A DNA stretch of 64,000 bases from Candidatus Obscuribacterales bacterium (lineage in GTDB: Bacteria > Cyanobacteriota > Vampirovibrionia > Obscuribacterales > Obscuribacteraceae). The position numbers and the translations under genes are program-made. Location of the stretch: NCBI GenBank assembly GCA_019750335.1, contig JAIEOQ010000008.1:124001-188000 (forward strand), written 5' to 3'. Below the pieces are notes generated by a model, which saw only the letters and a program-made list of their open reading frames with translations, did no database searches and was not told the origin of the DNA. This document shows, in pieces, positions 47,412 to 56,000 of this stretch (the stretch's first letter is position 1; every line of letters starts with the position of its first letter).

Positions 47412-48530
47412 TCAGCGATCAGCTAAAGCCGAAAGAGCGAGCAGACTCGACTGACTCTCAACAATAGCCGGAACCGGATGCTCGCCCGGAGCAAGAACGG
47501 TGCCATTTTTACGGCTTTCTAGCAAATAATTCATACACAAAAGCTCGGTTGTCAGGTGAATCAAAGTAGGCTCAATCGAGCCCGAGAGTAAAACGACATT
47601 TACCGGACTGCCAGCGGTAGCTAAGTAAACTTTTTTATCGCCAATAACATATTCCGCCAAATGCTTGGCAACATTTCGGCATGAGCTGCTTCTTGTCTTA
47701 AGATAAGCAAGATCAATCTCATTATCCCAATGTCCGACATTGAACAAAACAACCCGGTCGGCCAAAAGTTCAAACTGAGAAGAACCAATTACGCCAACGC
47801 TACCGGTTGCCGTCACAACCAATTCGGCTGTCGGCAAAGCCTCAGCCAAATCTGCCAGGGCAAATCCGTCATAATGTGCAACCAAACGCTTGATCGGGTC
47901 TTGATCCACCACTGTCACCAGTGCACCGACTTGCCGCAAATAGTAAGCAACTCCGGCACCGACGTCTCCATAGCCGATTACACTTACTTTTCGATCGCGC
48001 CAAGAATTACTGGTCAACTGTCGCAAAGCGTCTAAAACCCCATCGCCTACACCATGAAAGTTTTCAATTTTACGCTTCAGGTTTCCGTCATTGATATTAA
48101 TAACCGGCCAAGCCAATTCCGGTAATGCGCGCATTTTTTGCACGCCGCTTGTTGTGATTTCGCATGCAGCAAAAGGCTTGTTCGTTTGCTGCTGTCCGTA
48201 ACAGTCGTTCAGCACGAATCCGGTATCGGAAATTATGGTCGGACTCACTGCCAAGACTTTTTCCGCACTATCCGCCCCTAAATACACTTTGGCACCAATC
48301 TCCTGCATAAAATCGACGGCAGCACCATCTGTAGTGGCAGCCGAACATTCAGAAAGATGAAGATCAGCTCCGCTCCCGACAAGCACCTCAACGGCAGCGG
48401 CCGTCAGTCCTGTTAAATGGCAATGCCAACCGACTTTCATTCCGGACAAACTGCCTTTAGCTTTGAGATGAACAAGCAGTTTTTTTAAGACAGGAAAAGT
48501 CCGATCATAACTCTCAAGCTCTTCTTTCAT
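47412..48530 (-). CDS. S-adenosylhomocysteine-hydrolase-like protein, divergent
   Basis: Related to AhcY, which splits SAH into adenosine and homocysteine with bound NAD, but only 372 residues (usual about 430-490). Kept: H38 (CHLTGLTA), D102, E124 (CEITTSG), K152 and N157, the NAD loop GYGDVGAG (187-194) and H267 (VGHWDNEID). Changed: the catalytic Asp after the lysine is E156; the GHPSFVMSNSF segment with the second active-site histidine is absent (GSIEPTLI, S318 in its place); and the C-terminal Lys/Tyr dimer tail is missing. It may act on SAH or on another nucleoside-homocysteine compound. Coupled to maf by a TGATG junction. Confidence 0.78.
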   Translation of the reverse strand: MKEELESYDRTFPVLKKLLVHLKAKGSLSGMKVGWHCHLTGLTAAAVEVLVGSGADLHLSECSAATTDGAAVDFMQEIGAKVYLGADSAEKVLAVSPTIISDTGFVLNDCYGQQQTNKPFAACEITTSGVQKMRALPELAWPVININDGNLKRKIENFHGVGDGVLDALRQLTSNSWRDRKVSVIGYGDVGAGVAYYLRQVGALVTVVDQDPIKRLVAHYDGFALADLAEALPTAELVVTATGSVGVIGSSQFELLADRVVLFNVGHWDNEIDLAYLKTRSSSCRNVAKHLAEYVIGDKKVYLATAGSPVNVVLLSGSIEPTLIHLTTELLCMNYLLESRKNGTVLAPGEHPVPAIVESQSSLLALSALADR

Positions 48531-49114
48531 CAGGGTAAGCCTAGGATTTTAACGCCGAATTCACGCAACATCGCCAACGTATCCGGCACAGGCAGACCAA
48601 TTATATTCGTGTAACAACCGTCAATTTTTTCGACAAAACTTGAACCAAGTCCTTGCAGCGCATAAGAACCCGCTTTGTCCATCGGCTCATCCGTATTTAT
48701 ATAATGCCTAATTTCGTCAGGATTCAAAGGACGGAAATAAACATTTGAAACTCGGTGTAATGTTTTACGGCGAGAGCCGTTGCTCTCCAGCAAAGAAACG
48801 CCGGTAAATACCTGATGGCAGTTTCCGGACAAACTGCTCAACATCGCAAAAGCATTTTCACGACTGGTCGGTTTGCCGAGAATTTGATCCTTGAGTACAA
48901 CTATAGTATCGGCACCAAGCACTAATGCCGGACCGTTTGTGAGCTGAGCGGCAACCGCTTCCGCCTTGACTAAAGAGAGCTGCCTGACAAATTCAGCCGG
49001 ATCCGTGAGATCAATATTTTCATCGACATCACTGGGCACCACATCAAAGCGTAAACCCAAGGAGCTGAGCAGATCCAAACGGCGCGGTGAAGCTGAAGCA
49101 AGTACGATACGCAT
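48530..49114 (-). CDS. maf: Maf-family nucleotide pyrophosphatase
   Basis: House-cleaning enzyme hydrolysing non-canonical or excess nucleoside triphosphates. The 194-residue protein shows the family marks ASASPRRLDLL, VLGADTIV, LGKPTSRENAFAML, SGNCHQVFTG and DKAGSYALQGLGSSFVEKI. The start is ATG 49114, which shares one base with the kinase stop (TGATG); the TTG before it is not needed. Its own stop overlaps the next start in the same way, so three genes are read by coupled translation. Confidence 0.93.
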   Translation of the reverse strand: MRIVLASASPRRLDLLSSLGLRFDVVPSDVDENIDLTDPAEFVRQLSLVKAEAVAAQLTNGPALVLGADTIVVLKDQILGKPTSRENAFAMLSSLSGNCHQVFTGVSLLESNGSRRKTLHRVSNVYFRPLNPDEIRHYINTDEPMDKAGSYALQGLGSSFVEKIDGCYTNIIGLPVPDTLAMLREFGVKILGLP

Positions 49115-51069
49115 CAATTAGCCAACAACTCAAAACTTTGTACGCGACTGTTGCCGCGATCCGCCACATAAAGACAGTTGTTTACCGGGTCTACCGACAG
49201 ATCCGCCGGTCCCATGAAACGACCTAATTCGCTACCCCGCCCGCCGAAAGAATAAAGGAAATAACCGGTCGTGCTGAAAACTTGCACACGATGGTTCAAA
49301 GAATCCGCCACATATACACGATCGTTTTTATCAATGGCAATACCGCGCGGCACATTGAACTGCCCGTTACCGCTACCTTTTTCACCAAAGGACCGAACAA
49401 ATATACCGGCTTTGGAAAAAATGTTGATTTTAGAAGTGCCATAATCAACAACAAACACTTGCCCCAAACTGTCTACAGCTACCCCTTGCGGGAGTTGTAG
49501 CTGTCCTTCGCCAGAACCTTTGCTGCCTAACTTGCGATTCCACATGCCGGTATCGGCATGAAGGACATGAACACAACCGTTATCCGGATCCGAAACATAC
49601 AAATTATTGCTTTGGTCGATACACAAACCGAGAATGCCACCATCCTTGCCGAAGCGATTCTGGATCTCTTTAACATATAATCCGCCAACATCAAAGATCC
49701 GGATAAATTGATCCGAGGCATCAGCCGCATATATACGCCCACGCGGATCTATAGCTAAAGCTGACGGCTTGGAGAAAACACCGCCCATAGTTTTAGAACC
49801 GACAGCATTTGATGCGGTTTTACTGTTAGCTTGATAGACTCCTTCCCGAGAGAAAATAGTCAGACGCCTGAGGACCGAGTCAGCAACAACAATCTTGCCT
49901 GCACTAGCACAAATTGCCACCGGCTCCATAAAACAATCTTTGTCTTCGCCGGATTTACCGATTTGTCCAAGCGGCTTAGCCAATACCATAGACTGGGTTG
50001 TAACCGGCGTAATTTTAGACACCGGCTGCTTCGGCTCGGTGTTGCGCCCGGCAAGCCAAGGCTTGACCGGTGTTTTAGCAGCACCGTCTTTATTGCCTAA
50101 AGGACGCAATCCACCTTCGGATCCGGCAGACGGTCTGGGCGTAGACATCGGCACACCGGGAGCATAAGCCGTATTGGAAGCGGTACCGGTAATACCCGAA
50201 CGCAACATACTTTCTCGTCCTGACGGCCGACCAAGCGTAATCGCCTTTTCCATTTCTTTCTCAAATTCAAAAACAGAGGGATATCTATCTTCCGCTCTTT
50301 TACGCATTGCTTTAGCAATGACGGCCGCGACATCGGAGCTTACATCCGGATTAGTTTCATTCGCCGGTTTAGGCTCTTTAGACATAATAGCCATCATCGT
50401 CGAGGTTAACCCGTCTCCGGCAAAAGGCACTTGTCCGGACAACACTTCATAAGCTACGACTGAAAGCGAAAAAATATCGGCACGATGATCGACATTGCTG
50501 GCATCTTGCAACTGCTCAGGAGAGACATAAGAAAGCGTACCGAGCATAACTCCTGGTTTAGTCAATTTGGATTGATCGGCACCGTCGGCCGAGCGAGCAA
50601 TACCGAAATCGGTAATTTTAGCTTTGTTATTGTGTAGAACAAAAATGTTATCAGGCTTGATATCTCTATGTACCAAACCCATGTCGTGAGCGTGAGAAAG
50701 CCCGCTACAAATTTGCTTGAACAAGGGAAAGAACTCTTCGGTAGTAAACTTTCTCTCCGCTCTTTCTTCCAGCTCTTGTCGCAGACTTCGTCCTTCCAAA
50801 AGCTCCATCACATAATAACTATTATCTTCGGCAATCGAGACATCATAAATAGACACTAAATTGGCATGATTCATCCCAGCAGCCAAAATGGCTTCACGCC
50901 GAAACCTTTCTCTAAATTCTTCCTTCTTATCAGCATCAACATGATCAAGAACAAGCTGCTTGATTGCCACAAACCGATTTAAGCGCGGATCCATGGCCTT
51001 ATAAATGATGCCCATGCCACCACGGCCAATCTCTGCAAGCACCTCGTAATGTCCAAAATCTTGACTCAT
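49114..51069 (-). CDS. Soluble Ser/Thr protein kinase with NHL beta-propeller
   Basis: PknD-like architecture of 651 residues: a Hanks-type kinase (about 7-275: GRGGMG, VAIKQL, HRDIKPDN, ITDFGIARS, GTLSYVSPEQL), a low-complexity linker (about 280-370) and a six-bladed NHL repeat domain (about 380-650: LAIDPRGRIYAADASD, VAVDSLGQVFVVDYG, IAIDKNDRVYVADSLNHRV). Unlike mycobacterial PknD there is no membrane helix in the linker, so the propeller would be cytoplasmic and sense or dock an intracellular partner. It lies between FHA and maf genes and shares an operon with a PP2C phosphatase. AGGG precedes the ATG. Confidence 0.94.
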   Translation of the reverse strand: MSQDFGHYEVLAEIGRGGMGIIYKAMDPRLNRFVAIKQLVLDHVDADKKEEFRERFRREAILAAGMNHANLVSIYDVSIAEDNSYYVMELLEGRSLRQELEERAERKFTTEEFFPLFKQICSGLSHAHDMGLVHRDIKPDNIFVLHNNKAKITDFGIARSADGADQSKLTKPGVMLGTLSYVSPEQLQDASNVDHRADIFSLSVVAYEVLSGQVPFAGDGLTSTMMAIMSKEPKPANETNPDVSSDVAAVIAKAMRKRAEDRYPSVFEFEKEMEKAITLGRPSGRESMLRSGITGTASNTAYAPGVPMSTPRPSAGSEGGLRPLGNKDGAAKTPVKPWLAGRNTEPKQPVSKITPVTTQSMVLAKPLGQIGKSGEDKDCFMEPVAICASAGKIVVADSVLRRLTIFSREGVYQANSKTASNAVGSKTMGGVFSKPSALAIDPRGRIYAADASDQFIRIFDVGGLYVKEIQNRFGKDGGILGLCIDQSNNLYVSDPDNGCVHVLHADTGMWNRKLGSKGSGEGQLQLPQGVAVDSLGQVFVVDYGTSKINIFSKAGIFVRSFGEKGSGNGQFNVPRGIAIDKNDRVYVADSLNHRVQVFSTTGYFLYSFGGRGSELGRFMGPADLSVDPVNNCLYVADRGNSRVQSFELLAN

Positions 51070-51075
51070 TGATCC

Positions 51076-51465
51076 CTAATTTATTTCAAATACAAGTTCG
51101 GTGCGGCCAAACTTGATCCGGTCTCCAGGAAAGATCTGTTTTCTTTCTGCTAACACTTCTCCGTTTAACAAAGTTCCGTTGGTGCTTCCTAAGTCCTCTA
51201 CAAAATAATTACCCTTGATAAACAAAACCCAGGCATGATGTCGTGATATATAACTGTCATTTGGCAACGATATGTTGTTCGACTTATCACGTCCGATTTT
51301 GCAAACCGATTGGCTAAGCTGGTAGTGCTGTCCTACTTCCTTATCGACAAGAGACGGTCCTTCCACTGAAGCGCTTGGATCAAGCGGCGGGGAACAGCAA
51401 TCACATCCGGTTTGATCAACCAGAAGCTTTCCGCAACTAGCGCAGCTGTGTTCAGTTTCGCTCAT
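51076..51465 (-). CDS. FHA-domain protein with N-terminal zinc-ribbon-like motif
   Basis: A 129-residue cytoplasmic protein. The first about 25 residues hold a Cys cluster (CASCGKLLVDQTGCDCC) likely binding zinc. The FHA domain (about 45-129) has the phosphothreonine-binding signature: KIGRDKSNNI, SRHHAW and STNGTLLNG. Such domains bind phosphorylated kinases or their substrates. The ATG lies two bases after the PP2C stop, and the kinase starts six bases after this gene ends, so kinase, reader and phosphatase are made together. Confidence 0.92.
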   Translation of the reverse strand: MSETEHSCASCGKLLVDQTGCDCCSPPLDPSASVEGPSLVDKEVGQHYQLSQSVCKIGRDKSNNISLPNDSYISRHHAWVLFIKGNYFVEDLGSTNGTLLNGEVLAERKQIFPGDRIKFGRTELVFEIN

Positions 51466-51467
51466 GT

Positions 51468-52229
51468 TCAGTCAGCATCGCCATTTTCAGACTCAAAATA
51501 TTTGACCACTACCACAGTAACATTATCAGGCGCCCCGCCTTCCAGGGTTTGATTTACCAATTCGCCACAAGCGCCTTCCGGATCTTTTTGGTTATTTACC
51601 AAACTCCCTATCTGCTCATCACGTAAAACAGTAGGCAAGCCATCAGTGCAGAGAACGACCCAGTCATCGGGCTTGATCTCAACCGGTGTCAGCTCTACTT
51701 CTACCTTATCATCATGTCCCAAACAGCGGGTGATCAAATTCTTGTAGGGATTAATGCGCGCTTGCTCTTCGGTCAATCTGCCGGCACGCACCATCTCTTG
51801 AACAACCGAATGGTCTTGAGTAAGAAGCATCGATTTATCTTGGCGCACCAGATATGCTCTGGAATCACCGACATGAGCGATGTGCATATGATTATCTTCA
51901 GACTGAACGGCAACAACAACAGTAGTGCCCATTCCCCTCACCGAAACATCTTGCTCGGCTGTAGAAAAAACCGAACGATTGGCCAGCCCAACCGCTTCTT
52001 TAAGCCATTGTTTAATCTGCTCGCTATCGTTTGAATGCGGCCTATGGTCTTTCCATAATTGTTCGATAGCGTCGATAGTCAACTTAGAAGCTCTGGCACC
52101 GCCTAAAGCGCCACCCATGCCATCAGCTACGACAAAAACCCGCTCATCAGGACTTACGTAGCAATTGTCTTCATTTTTAGGACGCTGTTTACCTTCGTGG
52201 GTTTTCTGTGCCACACGCCACTTCAGCAT
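51468..52229 (-). CDS. PP2C-type Ser/Thr protein phosphatase
   Basis: Metal-dependent phosphatase of 253 residues, like bacterial Stp/PrpC: RPKNEDN, VADGMGGA, HVGDSRAY, LTQDHSVVQEMV, TRCLGHDD, CTDGL and GAPDNVTVVVV, which supply the metal-binding aspartates. No membrane segment. It should reverse the neighbouring kinase's phosphorylation. The start lies 41 bases inside the end of the upstream UbiB gene; GGAG seven bases upstream and the lack of a later start before RPKNEDN support it. Confidence 0.95.
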   Translation of the reverse strand: MLKWRVAQKTHEGKQRPKNEDNCYVSPDERVFVVADGMGGALGGARASKLTIDAIEQLWKDHRPHSNDSEQIKQWLKEAVGLANRSVFSTAEQDVSVRGMGTTVVVAVQSEDNHMHIAHVGDSRAYLVRQDKSMLLTQDHSVVQEMVRAGRLTEEQARINPYKNLITRCLGHDDKVEVELTPVEIKPDDWVVLCTDGLPTVLRDEQIGSLVNNQKDPEGACGELVNQTLEGGAPDNVTVVVVKYFESENGDAD

Positions 52230-54039
52230 TGTTTCTCTCCGTATTGCCTGGTAAGACGAATTTTGGCTTAGCTGATTTCGGCTTCCACTTTAATAAGCTG
52301 ACAAAATTTCCAATCATTATTCCACCTAGAATTATATTTCCCGCTAGAAAATAAATCGCGGCATGATGATTTTGGTCCAGCATGAAAATTGTGCCCGCTG
52401 ACAAACCAACATAAGCAATCCCCAAATAACAAATTTGTTTGATTCTTTCTTGAATTTTGCCAACCTCTTTGCTTTGACGCACACAATTACGGCAAAAGGA
52501 CGAACTTTTGACCGGCGGTTTTTCAGGAGCCGGTTGATTATTAGCATTTGCCGAACCACGTTTAGCAATTCCTTTAAATGCCAGCTGCCACAGCCCCTGC
52601 AAAGTGGAGAGATTGCCTAAGCCTTCCAGCGCTACTAATTTTTTGATTACCGGTTTAACAGCTTGAATGAAGCTGAATTCTGGTTTTAAGGTACGAGCAA
52701 TACCTTCAAGGGAGCTGCCGGCCCGCAAAATATAGGCTAGATTTGCCGGCAGGCGGAAACTGCGTTCATTGACTACGGTATCAATATCTCGCTCCAGCTG
52801 GCGAAAATCCAGATCAAATATACTGCGCCCGGCGTAATAATCCATAAAAGGCGAAAGGGCGCGATTAACCGCCTGAAGATTAGAGCCGGCTCTCACCACG
52901 CCAAGATCGACCAGACCGTTCACCAGGGTTTCAGTATCGCGTTTAATCACGGCTAAAACACACACCAGAAGCTGGCGCCTCTGAGTTTCGCTTATTTCAC
53001 CGGCCATGCCAAAATCATAAATAATCAAGTTGCCATTTTGATCGCAAGCTAAATTGCCGGCATGAGGATCGGCATGAAAAAATCCTTTGATAATGATCTG
53101 CTCCAAATAGCAAGCAATCAAACGATTTCCGACCTGCTCCAGATCGATGCCCAAAGCCTCCAATTGGCTTACTTGGTCGATTTTAATCCCTTCAAGATAT
53201 TCGAGAACCAAAACTTTACGAGCCGAATATTTCCAAATTACGCGGGGAATGCGTATTTCGGGACGATCCCGCAACAAACGTCTTAAGCGATCCGCATTGC
53301 GACCTTCCAATAAATAATCAACTTCCGAAAATAAGCTGCGTCCAAACTCGTCAGACATCTCCAGCCAATTTTGAAAGTCAAAACCTAAAGCCTTTTTTCG
53401 CAGACGATTCCAAGCTAAACCAGCTTTAGCCGCCAATCTGATTAAACCCAAATCGCGATAAAAACCACGAATTAAATTCGGTCGTTGTACTTTTAAGACA
53501 GCTTGGCGACCATCTTTCAGTTGAATCCGATGAACTTGTCCAATACTTGCCGACGCCAGCGGTTGCGGATCGAAAGAGGCAAAGAGCTCTTCCGGTAACG
53601 AACCAAGCTCTTGCACAACCAACCGTCTGACTGAATTACTATCAAAGGGCGGCACTTTATCTTGCAAACTACCCAGCTCATCAGCAAAAACAACCGGCAA
53701 AATATCTCGGCGTACAGAAAGAAACTGTCCCAGCTTGATATAAGTCGGTCCTAAATCAATAAGTAAGCGTTTAAATGCTACCGCTTGCTGTCGCTCTTTC
53801 TCCTGCTTGGTCATTTTGGTCGAAAATTTTTCGCTCCAAAACGAAGAGAACAAAAACACGGACAGACTGCTGATTAAATGCCAGAAAGAGATGTCAGTTA
53901 AAAAGTGCGGAAATCTTACGGCCCGGTCAGCCAACAAAGATTCATAAGCCTCTTTCGGCTCATGACGAGAGAAGGACCCGCTGGAAAGCGAGTTTTTCTG
54001 CGGTAGCACCTTCTCTTCTATGGTGGCTGCCCCCGCCAT
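52189..54039 (-). CDS. ABC1/UbiB family atypical kinase, membrane protein
   Basis: A 616-residue ADCK-like protein. Motifs: the KxGQ signature YIKLGQFLSVRRDILP, the Ala-rich nucleotide loop LASASIGQVHRI, KVQRP, GFFHADPHAGNL and the metal site IIYDFGMAGE. Two C-terminal helices (about 540-585, YLGIAYVGLSAGTIFML and FLAGNIILGGIMIGNFV) anchor it in the membrane, preceded by a CRNC pair. UbiB proteins support isoprenoid-quinone or related lipid pathways, though the exact reaction is debated. Its last 41 bases overlap the PP2C gene. It begins 32 bases after the phasin-like gene. Confidence 0.92.
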   Translation of the reverse strand: MAGAATIEEKVLPQKNSLSSGSFSRHEPKEAYESLLADRAVRFPHFLTDISFWHLISSLSVFLFSSFWSEKFSTKMTKQEKERQQAVAFKRLLIDLGPTYIKLGQFLSVRRDILPVVFADELGSLQDKVPPFDSNSVRRLVVQELGSLPEELFASFDPQPLASASIGQVHRIQLKDGRQAVLKVQRPNLIRGFYRDLGLIRLAAKAGLAWNRLRKKALGFDFQNWLEMSDEFGRSLFSEVDYLLEGRNADRLRRLLRDRPEIRIPRVIWKYSARKVLVLEYLEGIKIDQVSQLEALGIDLEQVGNRLIACYLEQIIIKGFFHADPHAGNLACDQNGNLIIYDFGMAGEISETQRRQLLVCVLAVIKRDTETLVNGLVDLGVVRAGSNLQAVNRALSPFMDYYAGRSIFDLDFRQLERDIDTVVNERSFRLPANLAYILRAGSSLEGIARTLKPEFSFIQAVKPVIKKLVALEGLGNLSTLQGLWQLAFKGIAKRGSANANNQPAPEKPPVKSSSFCRNCVRQSKEVGKIQERIKQICYLGIAYVGLSAGTIFMLDQNHHAAIYFLAGNIILGGIMIGNFVSLLKWKPKSAKPKFVLPGNTERNNAEVACGTENPRR

Positions 54040-54071
54040 TTATTAAGCCCCGTTTATTTAAGAGACAAAGC

Positions 54072-54431
54072 TTAAACAGCTGCCTTCATTGATTTCAATT
54101 CGGCAAGTTCAGCTCGCAAAGTAGCAAGTTCTGCTCTTAATTCATTTATTTCGCTGGCATCGCCTAAAGCGCCCAGAGAAAAATCGGAAACTTGTCTTTT
54201 CAGCTTTTCACGCACTTGATTTTCAAGCACTTCAGAACGCTGCCAAATCTGCTGATAAACTTCACCAGCCATCTCTTTGGCCTTGTCACGAGATTCCACA
54301 ATACACTCTGAACCTTGGCTCTTATATTCAGTTGCCTTGGCTGTCAAAGTATCAAAAGCATCTTCGAGACGTTCACGTCCGACTTCGAAAGTAGCTTTGG
54401 CTAAAAACAACAATTTCACGACTGGCTGCAT
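54072..54431 (-). CDS. Phasin-like helical protein
   Basis: A 119-residue amphipathic helical protein (VVKLLFLAKATFEVGRER then LEDAFDTLTAKATEYKSQG) ending in a Leu/Ala/Glu heptad coiled coil (INELRAELATLRAELAELKS). The pattern resembles phasins and PhaF/PhaI-type granule proteins, but no synthase for polyhydroxyalkanoate is in view. GGAGG lies about ten bases before the ATG at 54431; the frame is open upstream to 54494. It is the first gene of the long minus-strand operon running to hemL. Confidence 0.65.
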   Translation of the reverse strand: MQPVVKLLFLAKATFEVGRERLEDAFDTLTAKATEYKSQGSECIVESRDKAKEMAGEVYQQIWQRSEVLENQVREKLKRQVSDFSLGALGDASEINELRAELATLRAELAELKSMKAAV

Positions 54432-54725
54432 CACGGCAACTCCTCCTTCTGGTGAGAAAAGACTGCTCTTTCCTTCTTTTAGAGTCGGACCCAATCGGAT
54501 TTAGTTCCGAGAATCCATTAGCCTTTGACTATCCTTAACAGGCTGTCTAGAGCACCAATTGGGACACAAAAGATATGTGAGATTATACACTAGTGACTAC
54601 ATTAGCCTGTCTTTTCTTGACGAAGCGTATACAAATAGAGCAAAAATTACCGTTATATCTTAAAAATCGACTTTCGCCCGGATACACTTGGCTATTGTTA
54701 TCGGACAAATTCTTGGAGAATCCGC
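54432..54725. other. Divergent promoter region of the signalling operon and arginase
   Basis: 294 bases without a gene. On the minus strand a perfect TATAAT hexamer (54582-54587) could serve the operon beginning with the phasin-like gene, though its -35 match is poor and the leader would be about 145 bases. On the plus strand a TTGACG at 54617 has no convincing -10 partner. Confidence 0.35.
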
Positions 54726-55670
54726 TTGACTAACGCAACCGACTCGCCGGCTCGCAACCTAAACCAAGTCACTTTGATTTACGTGCCGATATTCATGGGC
54801 GGCAGACATCGCGGAGCGGGCATGGGTCCGGCGGCAATCCGCGTAGCTGAACTTGCCGAGAATCTGACAAGCATGGGATTTCATGTCGCTCGCGAAATTG
54901 AAGTAAATATCCCGCCGACGGCCTGTTGGTGGGAAAAAATGGAATCGGGAGCTAAATGCGTACCGGAAATCAAGCAGGTTTCCGAAGAAGTTGCCGCCGC
55001 TGTCGAAGGAGCGCTGCTTAACAACACAATGCCGATTACAATCGGCGGCGATCACAGCTTAGCAATCGGCAGCATTGCCGGAGCCGCCAACTATTACCGC
55101 AAATCGGGCAGTCGCTTTGGCTTAATGTGGTTCGACGCTCACGGCGACATCAACACACCTGATACCACATTTAATGGCAATGTTCATGGTATGCCCTTAG
55201 CTGTTTCAATCGGCAAAGGCGACGAAAGACTAGTTAACCTAGGCGGTTACAGCCCGAAAGTAGAAGGCGGGCGCACAGCTTTAATCGGCATTCGCGATTT
55301 AGATCCGCCGGAAAGACAGTTAATTCGCGACAGCGGCGTTCACGCTTACACAATGACCGACATCGATCAACTCGGCATGAATACCGTAATCGAAAAATCC
55401 CTGGCTGAGATCGGTTCGGACAACGCCGGTATCCATATCTCTTTTGATATAGACGTCATGGACCCGCAGTGGGCTCCCGGTGTAACCACTGCCGCCAACG
55501 GCGGTCTGACTTATCGCGAAGCGCATCTGGCGCTAGAAATGCTTGCCCAAACCGGGCAGGTTCGTTCCATGGATTTTGTGGAATTGAATCCGGCCAATGA
55601 CGTACGCAACAAAACAGCGAAGCTAGCTGTTGAGTTGATTCGTTCAAGTCTTGGTCAACGAATTCTTTAG
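54726..55670 (+). CDS. rocF: Arginase
   Basis: Dimanganese enzyme hydrolysing arginine to ornithine and urea. The 314-residue protein has all ligand motifs: GGDHSLA, WFDAHGDINTP, SFDIDVMDP, and the arginase-type substrate loop GNVHGMPLA that separates arginase from agmatinase. The start is TTG 54726 with GGAG eight to ten bases upstream. No urease or ornithine genes are adjacent, so whether it feeds nitrogen use or polyamine synthesis is open. Its TAG overlaps the convergent STAS gene by four bases. Confidence 0.93.
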   Translation: MTNATDSPARNLNQVTLIYVPIFMGGRHRGAGMGPAAIRVAELAENLTSMGFHVAREIEVNIPPTACWWEKMESGAKCVPEIKQVSEEVAAAVEGALLNNTMPITIGGDHSLAIGSIAGAANYYRKSGSRFGLMWFDAHGDINTPDTTFNGNVHGMPLAVSIGKGDERLVNLGGYSPKVEGGRTALIGIRDLDPPERQLIRDSGVHAYTMTDIDQLGMNTVIEKSLAEIGSDNAGIHISFDIDVMDPQWAPGVTTAANGGLTYREAHLALEMLAQTGQVRSMDFVELNPANDVRNKTAKLAVELIRSSLGQRIL

Positions 55671-55987
55671 CAAACCGGTCCGGAAGGCATAACTCCTCCA
55701 CAAGCTTTAAGTACCGAGTCAATACGAGCGATTTTAAAGACCTTATAAACCGAAGGTTTGATGTTTTTGAGCTGCACTGTTGCCTGCAGTGATTGAGAAC
55801 GCAAAAGCAGCTCTTCAAGCCATTCTAAACCTTCTACCGTAATGAATTCGCAAGCAGCAAAATCAAGATTCAAATCAGCGTTGCCTTGAGCTAAAGTCAA
55901 GTCCACCTCGTCAATTTGACGGTTTAACACCGCCGGGATTTGAAAGTTTGCTTGACTCTTTGTTTTAGCTGTCTCTTTCTTACTCAT
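55667..55987 (-). CDS. STAS-domain protein
   Basis: A 106-residue protein with the STAS fold pattern: LTLAQGNADLNLDFAACEFI, TVEGLEWLEELLLRSQ, VQLKNIKPSVYKVFKIARID. Its charged N-terminus (MSKKETAKTKSQ) is flexible. The serine usually phosphorylated in anti-sigma antagonists is not evident: the DFxxxxFI(T/S)VEG segment has Thr at that place. AAGGTGGG lies before the ATG at 55987, 13 bases after adhE, so it is probably co-transcribed with it. No anti-sigma kinase is adjacent. Confidence 0.75.
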   Translation of the reverse strand: MSKKETAKTKSQANFQIPAVLNRQIDEVDLTLAQGNADLNLDFAACEFITVEGLEWLEELLLRSQSLQATVQLKNIKPSVYKVFKIARIDSVLKACGGVMPSGPVC

Positions 55988-56000
55988 TATCTTGCCCACC

